This document shows, piece after piece, positions 1 through 6,685 of a stretch of 9,308 nucleotides of DNA; within the stretch, counting starts at the first letter, position 1, and each line of letters begins with the position of its first letter. The stretch is from positions 1-9,308 of the forward strand of contig JAKLLP010000061.1 in assembly GCA_023150055.1 (NCBI GenBank), given 5' to 3'. The stretch comes from Gammaproteobacteria bacterium (GTDB lineage: Bacteria; Pseudomonadota; Gammaproteobacteria; Steroidobacterales; GCA-2729495). The notes beneath the pieces are model-generated. The model had not been told where the DNA came from. It saw only the letters and a list, made by a program, of their open reading frames with translations, and searched no databases. The position numbers and the translations under genes are program-made.

Positions 1-85
1 GGCCGACGTATGCGGCCTCGCTGGCAGCGAGGTCGGGTGTGCTGATGGTCACGCCCGTTATAGGACCGAGGGTGCGGCTGGACAC
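1..85 (-). CDS. Probable VOC (glyoxalase/bleomycin-resistance fold) protein, N-terminal fragment
   Basis: Read on the minus strand, a GTG at 85-83 opens a frame that stays open to the window edge (28 codons). The peptide begins VSSRTLGPITGVTISTPDLA and continues ASEAAYVG. The pattern of a short strand (ITGVTIST), then PDL, then a helix leading to Y-x-G is typical of the first beta-alpha unit of vicinal-oxygen-chelate proteins. Those are metal-dependent glyoxalases, isomerases or dioxygenases, or metal-free binding proteins. The position usually held by the first metal-ligand His, just before the strand, appears to be Gly11, so the protein may lack the standard metal site. The frame is also open upstream without an ATG; GTG was chosen because the fold starts about 8 residues later. 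No clear Shine-Dalgarno sequence is visible. It starts 37 nt after the CoA-transferase stop on the same strand, which suggests co-transcription. The rest of the gene lies outside the window, so the assignment rests on a very short stretch. Confidence 0.5.
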   Translation of the reverse strand, partial: MSSRTLGPITGVTISTPDLAASEAAYVG

Positions 86-122
86 GATCGTTAAGTGGAG
101 AAAGGGGGCGGGCCAGCAGGCC

Positions 123-1334
123 CTAGATCGTGCCTGACGCGCCGAGCTGTGCCATCCGCTCGTCCGTGAAACCGAGCAGTCCCTGATAGATCTCCTTGTT
201 ATGCTGACCCAAGTCCGGCGCAGGGCTTCGAACCGAGCCGGGGGTGAGGCTGAGCTTCGGCGCGACGTTTTGCATACGCAGCTCACCGAAACGGGGGTGT
301 TCCGTGCTGACGATGGCATGACGAGCCTGGAAATGCGGGTCGGCAAGCATTTCAGGGGCCCGGTAGATTTTCCCCGAGGGAATACCGTAGTCGTCCATGA
401 GTTGCTCGAGCCGCTCTGCCGCTATGGTCTTCGTCCACTCCGAGATGATGCCGTCGAGTTCCGCCTGGTTCGCGCCGCGTGCGGAGTGCGTCGCGTAGCG
501 CGGATCCGCGGCGAGATCCGTCTGCCCCATGGCCTCGGTGAGCCGCTTGAACACCGTATCCTGGTTTGCGGCAATCAGGATGAGCTTGCCGTCACTGGTG
601 GGGTAGACGTTGGATGGGGCGACGTTGGGCAGGATCGCTCCCTGCCGCTCTCTGATGTAGCCGGCCTTGTCGTATTCGGTTACCAGCGACTCCATCATGT
701 TCAAAACGGCCTCGTAGATCGCCGAATCGACGATCTGTCCCTGTCCGGTCTGGTCGCGATAGTGAAGCGCGGAAAGGGCGCCGATACAGGCAAAGGTCGC
801 GGCCAGGGAATCGCCGATGCTGATTCCCATGCGACTTGGCGGCGTCGATGGATCTCCACAGACATAGCGCAAACCACCCATCGCTTCGCCGACAGCGCCG
901 AAGCCGGCACGCTTCGAGTAAGGCCCGGTCTGCCCGAACCCGGAGACCCGTACCATGATCAGCCCAGGGTTTATCTTGCGGAGTTCCTCGTAACCGAGAC
1001 CCCATTTCTCCAGGGTGCCCGGCCGGAAGTTTTCGAGCAGTATGTCCGCCTTGGTGATCAGTTGACGGGCGATGGCCTGTCCCTCTGGCTGGCGCAGGTT
1101 GAGCGTGACCGACTTCTTGTTGCGTGCCACCACCGGCCACCACAGTGACATGCCGTGGGACTTTTCCTGCCCCCATTCCCGCATTGGATCGCCCTGTTTC
1201 GGCGGCTCCACCTTGATGATCTCGGCACCGAAGTCGCCGAGCAACTGGCCACAGAATGGCCCGGCGAGAAGAGTGCCCATTTCGATGACACGTACGCCGA
1301 CCAGCGGGCCGGTCTTTATGGTCTCAGTGCTCAT
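123..1334 (-). CDS. Class III CoA-transferase (CaiB/BaiF family)
   Basis: A 403-residue protein, the usual size for family III CoA-transferases, which move CoA between acyl-CoA and carboxylate through an aspartyl-CoA anhydride intermediate in an interlocked dimer. Visible hallmarks are the N-terminal GVRVIEMGTLLAGPFCGQLL (13-32), GAEIIKVEPPKQGDPMR (36-52), ENFRPGTLEKWGLGYEEL (101-118) and VRVSGFGQTGPY (128-139). GISIGDSLAA (170-179) contains the likely nucleophile Asp175. The ATG at 1334 is preceded by GGAAGGG (1341-1347 on the plus strand), supporting this start. It lies divergent to the HMG-CoA lyase-type gene, with a probable VOC gene following closely. The neighbour suggests it activates a hydroxylated or branched dicarboxylic acid (hydroxymethylglutarate- or citramalate-like) using a donor such as succinyl-CoA; that is inference, since sequence alone does not define acyl specificity in this family. 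The family call is very secure. Confidence 0.95.
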   Translation of the reverse strand: MSTETIKTGPLVGVRVIEMGTLLAGPFCGQLLGDFGAEIIKVEPPKQGDPMREWGQEKSHGMSLWWPVVARNKKSVTLNLRQPEGQAIARQLITKADILLENFRPGTLEKWGLGYEELRKINPGLIMVRVSGFGQTGPYSKRAGFGAVGEAMGGLRYVCGDPSTPPSRMGISIGDSLAATFACIGALSALHYRDQTGQGQIVDSAIYEAVLNMMESLVTEYDKAGYIRERQGAILPNVAPSNVYPTSDGKLILIAANQDTVFKRLTEAMGQTDLAADPRYATHSARGANQAELDGIISEWTKTIAAERLEQLMDDYGIPSGKIYRAPEMLADPHFQARHAIVSTEHPRFGELRMQNVAPKLSLTPGSVRSPAPDLGQHNKEIYQGLLGFTDERMAQLGASGTI

Positions 1335-1340
1335 TTACGT

Positions 1341-1347
1341 CCCTTCC
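1341..1347 (-). promoter_or_regulatory. Ribosome binding site of the CoA-transferase
   Basis: On the minus strand GGAAGGG lies 6 nt before the ATG at 1334. It is a purine-rich Shine-Dalgarno-like sequence at normal spacing and supports the chosen start. Confidence 0.65.
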
Positions 1348-1419
1348 GAAAAACTCGCAAGCCGGTCATGCGCGTCCAGCTGCCATCCGGCAAACGCACG
1401 GCTCGATGCGAATAACCAC

Positions 1420-1436
1420 CCTCTCCGGACGAGAGG
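1420..1436. repeat. Inverted repeat in the CoA-transferase leader
   Basis: CCTCTC-cggac-GAGAGG is a perfect 6-bp-arm inverted repeat with a 5-nt centre, 85 bp upstream of the CoA-transferase ATG in the divergent control region. It could be a regulator binding site or a leader hairpin. No T-run follows on either strand, so it is not a standard intrinsic terminator. One such repeat in a GC-rich gap may also be chance. Confidence 0.35.
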
Positions 1437-1491
1437 ATCGGTAGAATCAAACAACAGGTGGCGAGTGGCATGCGATACTGAACGTTCCGGG

Positions 1492-1519
1492 TTGTATAGC
1501 CAAACGCCTTGTATAACAA
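1492..1519. promoter_or_regulatory. Tandem candidate FadR/GntR-type operators in the divergent region
   Basis: TTGTATAACAA (1509-1519) fits the consensus TNGTNNNACNA described for the FadR subfamily of GntR regulators at every fixed position. TTGTATAGCCA (1492-1502) fits at all but one, and starts exactly 17 bp earlier in the same orientation. The downstream copy covers TATAAC (1512-1517), a plausible -10 box for the lyase gene that begins 31 bp further on. A paired -35 is poor: TTGTAT at 1492 is only 14 bp away. On the opposite strand the same bases could contribute to a weak CoA-transferase promoter. The placement suits a repressor controlling one or both divergent genes. No GntR gene lies in the window, so the regulator would be encoded elsewhere. 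Confidence 0.5.
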
Positions 1520-1550
1520 TACCCTATTTTAAGTAGCCCGCAAGGCAGCA

Positions 1551-2489
1551 ATGAATTCGCAGTCACGCCGTGTGTCCATCATCGAAGTCGGTCCTCGCGA
1601 TGGTCTCCAGAGCGAGCCCGAGATTCTGCCGACCGAAACAAAAGTTGAATTCATCCGGCGCGCCATCGACGCCGGGGTACGGGCGATAGAAGTCACCAGC
1701 TTCGTGCATCCGAAACGCGTGCCGCAGATGGCCGATGCCGAGGCCGTAATCGCCGGACTGCCCCAACGCTCGGACATGCGTTACATCGGTCTCGTTCTCA
1801 ACCAGAAGGGGTTCGAGCGCGCCAGGGATGCGGGACTCGGCGAGATCGGCATGGCGGTCGTCGCCAGCGACACGTACAACCGACGTAACCAGGGTGTGCC
1901 GACCAGCGAGTCGGTGAAGGCCTGGATTGCCATTGCAGGAGCAGCCAGAGCGGCCGGAATGCGCGCCAACGTGATGATCTCCTCCGCCTTCGGTTGCCCG
2001 TTCGAGGGCGAGGTACCGCTGCGTCGGGTACTCGAACTGGTGGACCAGGTGCTCGAGGGTGAACCCATTGAACTCGGTCTCGCCGACAGTATCGGCGTTG
2101 GGGTGCCTGCACAGGTTACCGCGATGATTGGCGCCGTCCGCGAGAGAGCGCCAGGCGTACCGATCCGTTGCCATTTCCACAACACGAGAAATACCGGGCT
2201 TGCGAATGCGCAGGCTGCGCTGGATGCCGGGGTTGCGTCGCTGGATGCAAGCATCGGCGGAATTGGCGGTTGTCCCTTCGCGCCAGCCGCGACAGGGAAC
2301 ATCCCTACCGATGACCTGCTTTATATGCTGGATCGCTCAGGAGTGGAAACGGGCGTATCACTCGAGAAGGTCCTGGAGACCAGCATGTGGCTGCAGCAGC
2401 AGCTGGGCAGAAGTACACCCGCAATGCTGCCCAAAGCGGGGATTTTTCCTAAGGTGGCTGAGCAACTGCGCGCAGCTGCTCAGACCTGA
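1551..2489 (+). CDS. Hydroxymethylglutaryl-CoA lyase family protein (mvaB/HMGCL-like)
   Basis: A 312-residue single TIM-barrel lyase of the DRE-TIM superfamily. HMG-CoA lyases cleave 3-hydroxy-3-methylglutaryl-CoA to acetyl-CoA and acetoacetate with a divalent metal, the last step of leucine breakdown. With a constant offset of 25 from human HMGCL numbering, all known key residues are present: Arg16 and Asp17 (in VGPRDGLQSE), Glu47 (EVTSFVHPKR), Asp179 (LADSIG), metal ligands His208 and His210, Cys241 (GGIGGCPFAP) and Asn250 (ATGNIPTDD). The loop after the second His reads HNTRNTG instead of the HDTYGQ of the animal enzyme, so the true substrate may be a related 3-hydroxy-3-substituted acyl-CoA. 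The start is preceded by a weak AAGG (1542-1545). The gene is divergent from the CoA-transferase and upstream of hyuAB. Lyase chemistry is secure; exact substrate is not. Confidence 0.93.
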   Translation: MNSQSRRVSIIEVGPRDGLQSEPEILPTETKVEFIRRAIDAGVRAIEVTSFVHPKRVPQMADAEAVIAGLPQRSDMRYIGLVLNQKGFERARDAGLGEIGMAVVASDTYNRRNQGVPTSESVKAWIAIAGAARAAGMRANVMISSAFGCPFEGEVPLRRVLELVDQVLEGEPIELGLADSIGVGVPAQVTAMIGAVRERAPGVPIRCHFHNTRNTGLANAQAALDAGVASLDASIGGIGGCPFAPAATGNIPTDDLLYMLDRSGVETGVSLEKVLETSMWLQQQLGRSTPAMLPKAGIFPKVAEQLRAAAQT

Positions 2490-2639
2490 AGACATCAGCT
2501 GGTTCGTTCGGCTGGCCGGCGATAGCTAACCGAACAATCGGCATCACGAATTAATTCACGCCCGCGGCCTTATGCCTTAACGAGGGCCGGCAGGACGAAC
2601 TGTTGGCATATAACTGACAAATAGCCTTGAGGATTACGT
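2490..2639. other. Intergenic gap between the lyase gene and hyuA
   Basis: This 150-bp stretch has no coding signal I can support. It contains a perfect 10-bp palindrome GAATTAATTC (2548-2557) and a loose pair GTTCGG/CCGAAC (2506-2511 and 2530-2535) with no T-run, so I do not call a terminator. TATAAC at 2609-2614 could be a -10 box, but no -35 sits at proper spacing. The gap is long enough for hyuAB to have its own promoter, though readthrough from the lyase gene is equally possible. Confidence 0.4.
2628..2633 (+). promoter_or_regulatory. Ribosome binding site of hyuA
   Basis: TGAGGA lies 6 nt before the ATG at 2640, a strong Shine-Dalgarno match at ideal spacing. It fixes the hyuA start, which also places the conserved VDVGGTFTD motif at residue 7 as expected for the family. 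Confidence 0.75.
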
Positions 2640-4694
2640 ATGAGCTACCGTCTAGGGGTTGACGTCGGCGGCACGTTTACCGATCTCATCCTGGTCAACG
2701 AAAAGACCGGCGATTTCTTTTCCGCAAAGGTTCCCAGCACTCCGCACGATTCCTCGATCGGCGTGCTGAACGGCATCGAGCGCGTATGCAAGACCGCGGG
2801 TATAGATCCCACGCAGATCACGCATGTCATGCATGGCACCACCGTTGCGACCAACACGATCCTGACCCATAGCGGCGCCAAGGTCGGCCTGGTCACGACG
2901 CAGGGCTATCGGCAGGTGTTGCAGATTGCCCGCTCGTTCGTGCCGGGTGGTCTTGGCGGCTGGGTGATCTACAACAAGAGCCTGCCACTGGCACCACTGG
3001 CGCTGACCATCGAGGCCGACGAGCGCGTCGGTGCCCGAGGCGAGGTCGTCAGGAAGCTGAACAAGGCCAGGCTTGCCAGGGACCTGCGGGCGCTCCGCAA
3101 GAAGAATATCGAGGCGCTGACCGTATCGTTGATCAACTCCTTCGCGAATCCCGCCCATGAGCGAGAGATCGCGAAGATTGCGGCCAAAGAGATGCCCGGG
3201 GTCCCGGTTTCACTGTCCTCCGACGTGGTGCCGGAAATGCAGGAGTACGAGCGCACGGTGACGACGGTCGCGAACTCTTACGTCAGCCCCAAGGTTTCGA
3301 AGTACGTGCGCAATCTGCAGCGGGAGCTCAAGAGGCGGATGAACGATGTGCAGTTGCACGTGCTGCGCTCGGATGGTGGCCTGGCGTCGGCCAAGGCAGC
3401 TGAAGCCTACCCGGTCAACCTGCTGATGAGCGGGCCGGCCGGTGGCGTGTCCGGCGCTATATGGGTGGCTACCCAGGCGGGTTTCAGGAACCTGCTGACC
3501 TTCGATATGGGCGGCACCTCGACGGACGTGGCGCTGGTACAGGACGGCAAGGCCCAGTTGCGCCGTGAAACGAGCGTTCACGACGTCACCGTCCGGGCAT
3601 CGTCGGTTGACGTGCGCACCGTGGGCGCTGGTGGCGGTTCAATCGCACATGTGCCGGAGATCACCAAAGCATTGCGTGTCGGCCCGGAGAGTGCGGGCGC
3701 TGCGCCAGGCCCGGCGGCTTACAACAAGGGAGGCACGTTGCCCACGGTCACCGATGCCAACGTCGTGCTCGGTTACCTGCCAAGCGGCGAAGTGCGGCTG
3801 GGTGGAGATATGGTCATCCGCCGTGATCTTGCCGAGAAGGCAGTCATGCAGATCGCCAGTGCACTGAAGCTGTCGGTCAAACAGGCCGCCGCCGGCATCA
3901 TCGATATCGTCAATGAGAACATGTACGGCGCGCTGCGCCTGGTCTCGGTCGAGAAGGGCTTCGATCCGCGCGATTTTGCTCTGATGGCATTTGGCGGGGC
4001 CGGACCGCTGCACGCCAATGCACTTGGCAAGCTCAGCAGCGCCTGGCCGGTAATCATTCCGCCGGGCCCGGGCGTGCTCTGCGCGCAGGGTGACGCGACG
4101 ACGAGCGTCCGTGACGAAGCCTCCAGAACCTACATCCGCCCATTCAGCAAGACCAGCCCCAAGGAGGTCAGCAAGATATTCCGGCAACTGGCGGCACAGG
4201 CTGCCAAGACCCTCGACCAGGAGGGCATTCCGCAGGCGGAGCAGTCCACCAGTTACGAAGTCGATATCCGATATCACGGACAGGGATTGCTGCTGACGGT
4301 CGACTTTGAAATCGAGGAGATCGAGAAGCGCGGCCTCGATGCGATCGGCGGGAAATTCGATGACATACACCGGCAGTTGTTTACCTTCGCCCTCACCGAG
4401 GAAAAGGAATTGGTGAATCTGCGTGCGGTGGTGCAGGGCAAGCCGGCAGCTGTGCGGGCGCTACGGGTCGAGAAAGGCAAGAGTGATCCATCCGCAGCAC
4501 GACTTGGCGAACACATGGTCTACGTCGAGGGCAGGGATCAGAAGGGGGCCCTCTACGATCGTAGCAAGTTGAAATCAGGAAACGTCGTAAAAGGCCCGGC
4601 GGTAGTCCTGCAGATGGATACGACTACGCTGATTCTTCCCGGTCATGTGGGTCGGGTGGACGACTTCGGTAACATTCTCATCACTCCGGAATAG
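2640..4694 (+). CDS. hyuA: Hydantoinase/oxoprolinase family subunit A (HyuA-like)
   Basis: A 684-residue ATP-binding subunit of the hydantoinase A/5-oxoprolinase family, which has an actin/hexokinase-like nucleotide fold. Relatives include ATP-dependent N-methylhydantoinase, 5-oxoprolinase, and the acetone and acetophenone carboxylases; they phosphorylate a carbonyl or amide oxygen for hydrolysis or carboxylation. The N-terminal domain (about 4-180) carries phosphate-binding VDVGGTFTD (7-15) and MHGTTVATNTIL (64-75). The central domain (about 200-490) carries SGPAGGV (264-270), the second phosphate motif FDMGGTSTDVALV (288-300), VGAGGGSIA (328-336), GPESAGAAPGPAAY (348-361), TDANVVLGYL (371-380) and FGGAGPLHA (451-459). 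A C-terminal domain follows from about 500. hyuB follows after 29 nt, so the pair surely forms one enzyme. No small third subunit like the acetone carboxylase gamma follows, which favours a two-subunit enzyme. Substrate is unknown; hyuA is used as a family name. Confidence 0.93.
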   Translation: MSYRLGVDVGGTFTDLILVNEKTGDFFSAKVPSTPHDSSIGVLNGIERVCKTAGIDPTQITHVMHGTTVATNTILTHSGAKVGLVTTQGYRQVLQIARSFVPGGLGGWVIYNKSLPLAPLALTIEADERVGARGEVVRKLNKARLARDLRALRKKNIEALTVSLINSFANPAHEREIAKIAAKEMPGVPVSLSSDVVPEMQEYERTVTTVANSYVSPKVSKYVRNLQRELKRRMNDVQLHVLRSDGGLASAKAAEAYPVNLLMSGPAGGVSGAIWVATQAGFRNLLTFDMGGTSTDVALVQDGKAQLRRETSVHDVTVRASSVDVRTVGAGGGSIAHVPEITKALRVGPESAGAAPGPAAYNKGGTLPTVTDANVVLGYLPSGEVRLGGDMVIRRDLAEKAVMQIASALKLSVKQAAAGIIDIVNENMYGALRLVSVEKGFDPRDFALMAFGGAGPLHANALGKLSSAWPVIIPPGPGVLCAQGDATTSVRDEASRTYIRPFSKTSPKEVSKIFRQLAAQAAKTLDQEGIPQAEQSTSYEVDIRYHGQGLLLTVDFEIEEIEKRGLDAIGGKFDDIHRQLFTFALTEEKELVNLRAVVQGKPAAVRALRVEKGKSDPSAARLGEHMVYVEGRDQKGALYDRSKLKSGNVVKGPAVVLQMDTTTLILPGHVGRVDDFGNILITPE

Positions 4695-4710
4695 CAAAGA
4701 CCGGGGCACA

Positions 4711-4715
4711 GGGAG
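4711..4715 (+). promoter_or_regulatory. Ribosome binding site of hyuB
   Basis: GGGAG lies 8 nt before the ATG at 4724, within the 29-nt gap after the hyuA stop. It supports both this start and a shared hyuAB transcript. Confidence 0.6.
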
Positions 4716-4723
4716 CAAGACAG

Positions 4724-6643
4724 ATGCCAGCCAGGATTGTCGAAACGAAACCACGAGCCTTCAAGCGGGTCAAGATCGATCCGATCACCCTAGATATCAT
4801 CGAAAACGCGATGCTGAATGCCCGTTTCGAGATGGATGCGGTGCTGTTCCGTACCGCCATGTCTCCGGGTATACGCGAGCAGCATGACGAGTTTCCCATG
4901 ATCGCCAATGTGGACGGAAAGATGGTTGTCGGCCAGTTCGGCAGCTTCATCTACGGGTTCAAGTCGGCTTACGACGGAACCATCGAAGAAGGCGACATGT
5001 TCCTCACCACCGACCCGTATTCCTGTAACGGCGCGGTGAGCCATATCAACGACTGGCTATTGCTGCGGCCCATCTTCAAGGACGGTCGTCTCATAGCCTA
5101 CGCGGCGATGTTCGGGCACATGACCGACGTGGGCGGAAAGGTGCCCGGCAGTCTGCCGACCGATGCACGCCAGATCTTCGAGGAAGGCATCCGTGTGCCG
5201 CCTATCAAGATCTTCAAGAACGATGTCCTCCAGGAAGACGTGCTCAATCTCATTCTGCACAACTGCCGCCTTCCACACTGGAACCGCAGCGATTTCAACG
5301 CAATCGTCGCGGCGATCCGCACCGCCGAGAAGCGTGTGATCGAGATGGCCAGCCGTTTCGGCGACGACGTCTACTACTCGGCGCTGGAGGAACTGCTCGA
5401 TCGGAACCGCCGCGCAATGGCGCACCTGATCAAGACGACCGTACCGACGAAGAAGCAGTTCTTCGAAGACTACATTTGCGACGACGGTATGGGGATGGGG
5501 CCATACAAGCTGCGGTGCGCGATGTGGCGTGAGGGCGAAAAAGTCATATTTGATTTTGATGGCACCGATCCGCAGTCAATCAGTTCCGTGAACTTCTATC
5601 TCAATGAAGAGATGTTCAAGATGTTCTGCGGCGTTTACATGATCATGGTCTTTGACCCGAAAATCATGTTTAACGACGGCTTCTACGACCTGATGGAAGT
5701 TCACATTCCCGAGGGAACCCTGCTCAAGCCGCGCGAACCGGCAGCCTTGTCCTGTCGTACCCATGCGCTCGGCCGGCTTTTCGACGTGCTGGGGGGGCTG
5801 TTGGGGCAGGGAAACCCGGCATTCCTCAACGCAGCGGGTTTTTCGGACAGCCCGCACTTCATGTACTCTGGCTATGACAAGAACGGGGAGTGGTACCAGC
5901 TCTACCAGATCGGCTTCGGTGGTGTGCCGGGTCGCCCCTTCGGCGACGGGCCGGATGGGCACTCCATGTGGCCGAGCTTCACCAATGTCCCGAACGAGTT
6001 CGTGGAAAGCTACTTCCCACTGCGGATCGAGAACTACGAAACCATCCCCGACAGCGGCGGCGCCGGAAAGCATCGTGGCGGTAATGCCTTGCGCGTGGGC
6101 TACCGCTTCCTCGAAAACGGTGAGGTCTCGATCCACGATGACCGGTGGCTGACCTACCCCTGGGGCGTGAATGGTGGAACGCCCGGCCAACGCAGCCGAA
6201 AAGAACTGCGCCGCAAGGACGGCACGAGCGAGATCCTGCCGTCCAAGTGCGACCGGATCCCGGTGAAAGAGGGCGACCTCCTCTATTTCGATACCTGGGG
6301 CGGTGGCGGCTGGGGTGATCCCTTCGAGCGTGATCCCGCTCAGGTGGCATTCGACGTCGAAGCGGGGCTCGTCACCGCGGCCGGCGCACGCAAAAACTAT
6401 GGCGTGGTCTTGAGCAAGGACTTCGCCGTTGACGAGAAGGCAACCAGTGCGCTGCGCGCCAGGGAAAAGAAGAAACGCGGCAGGACAGGTATTTTCAACT
6501 TTGGCGGCTCGATCGCCGAGTTGAAGAAACGCTGCAAGGCAGAGACCGGGTTATCGCCGCCACGGCAGCCCGAGTTCCCGCGCTGGGTGAAGTCGACGAA
6601 AAGCCCCAAGGCAGCCAGGAAAAGCCGGCGAAAAACCGCCTGA
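4724..6643 (+). CDS. hyuB: Hydantoinase/oxoprolinase family subunit B (HyuB-like)
   Basis: A 639-residue hydantoinase B subunit, the partner that holds the metal-dependent part of the HyuAB-type active site. The family core begins near DPITLDIIENAML (19-31). Motifs in order are SPGIREQHDEFPMI (47-60), TDPYSCNGAVSHINDW (96-111), FGHMTDVGGKVPGSLP (130-145), EEGIRVPP (153-160), FDGTDPQ (278-284), the block around NEFVESYFPLRIENYE (424-439), DSGGAGKHRGGNALR (443-457) and the glycine-rich WGGGGWGDPFERDP (525-538). Where many HyuB proteins have a GGTHLPD-type sequence, this one has GAVSHINDW, marking a distinct subfamily. It carries an extended C-terminal region after the family's YGVV (559-562), ending in a very basic 17-residue tail (623-639, eight Lys/Arg). 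The gene ends 42 nt before the convergent regulator gene. Family assignment is firm; substrate is not determined. Confidence 0.93.
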   Translation: MPARIVETKPRAFKRVKIDPITLDIIENAMLNARFEMDAVLFRTAMSPGIREQHDEFPMIANVDGKMVVGQFGSFIYGFKSAYDGTIEEGDMFLTTDPYSCNGAVSHINDWLLLRPIFKDGRLIAYAAMFGHMTDVGGKVPGSLPTDARQIFEEGIRVPPIKIFKNDVLQEDVLNLILHNCRLPHWNRSDFNAIVAAIRTAEKRVIEMASRFGDDVYYSALEELLDRNRRAMAHLIKTTVPTKKQFFEDYICDDGMGMGPYKLRCAMWREGEKVIFDFDGTDPQSISSVNFYLNEEMFKMFCGVYMIMVFDPKIMFNDGFYDLMEVHIPEGTLLKPREPAALSCRTHALGRLFDVLGGLLGQGNPAFLNAAGFSDSPHFMYSGYDKNGEWYQLYQIGFGGVPGRPFGDGPDGHSMWPSFTNVPNEFVESYFPLRIENYETIPDSGGAGKHRGGNALRVGYRFLENGEVSIHDDRWLTYPWGVNGGTPGQRSRKELRRKDGTSEILPSKCDRIPVKEGDLLYFDTWGGGGWGDPFERDPAQVAFDVEAGLVTAAGARKNYGVVLSKDFAVDEKATSALRAREKKKRGRTGIFNFGGSIAELKKRCKAETGLSPPRQPEFPRWVKSTKSPKAARKSRRKTA

Positions 6644-6685
6644 ATCATCTTGGGCACGAGTCGGGGCGGGGCGGACCAGCGGCAC

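Noticed and set aside
201..1148. A 315-codon plus-strand open frame opposite the CoA-transferase
   Set aside because: It is the antisense shadow of a clearly conserved gene in GC-rich DNA; its protein shows no recognisable domain and is rich in Arg/Gly/Asp of the usual shadow kind.
2506..2535. GTTCGG...CCGAAC as a terminator after the lyase gene
   Set aside because: Only 6 bp with an 18-nt loop and no T-run follows.
2548..2557. Palindrome GAATTAATTC as an operator for hyuAB
   Set aside because: Short AT palindrome, single copy, no promoter placed around it; chance cannot be excluded.
2640..6643. Calling hyuAB an acetone carboxylase
   Set aside because: No gamma-subunit gene follows, and sequence alone does not separate carboxylase from hydrolase members; only the family name is used.
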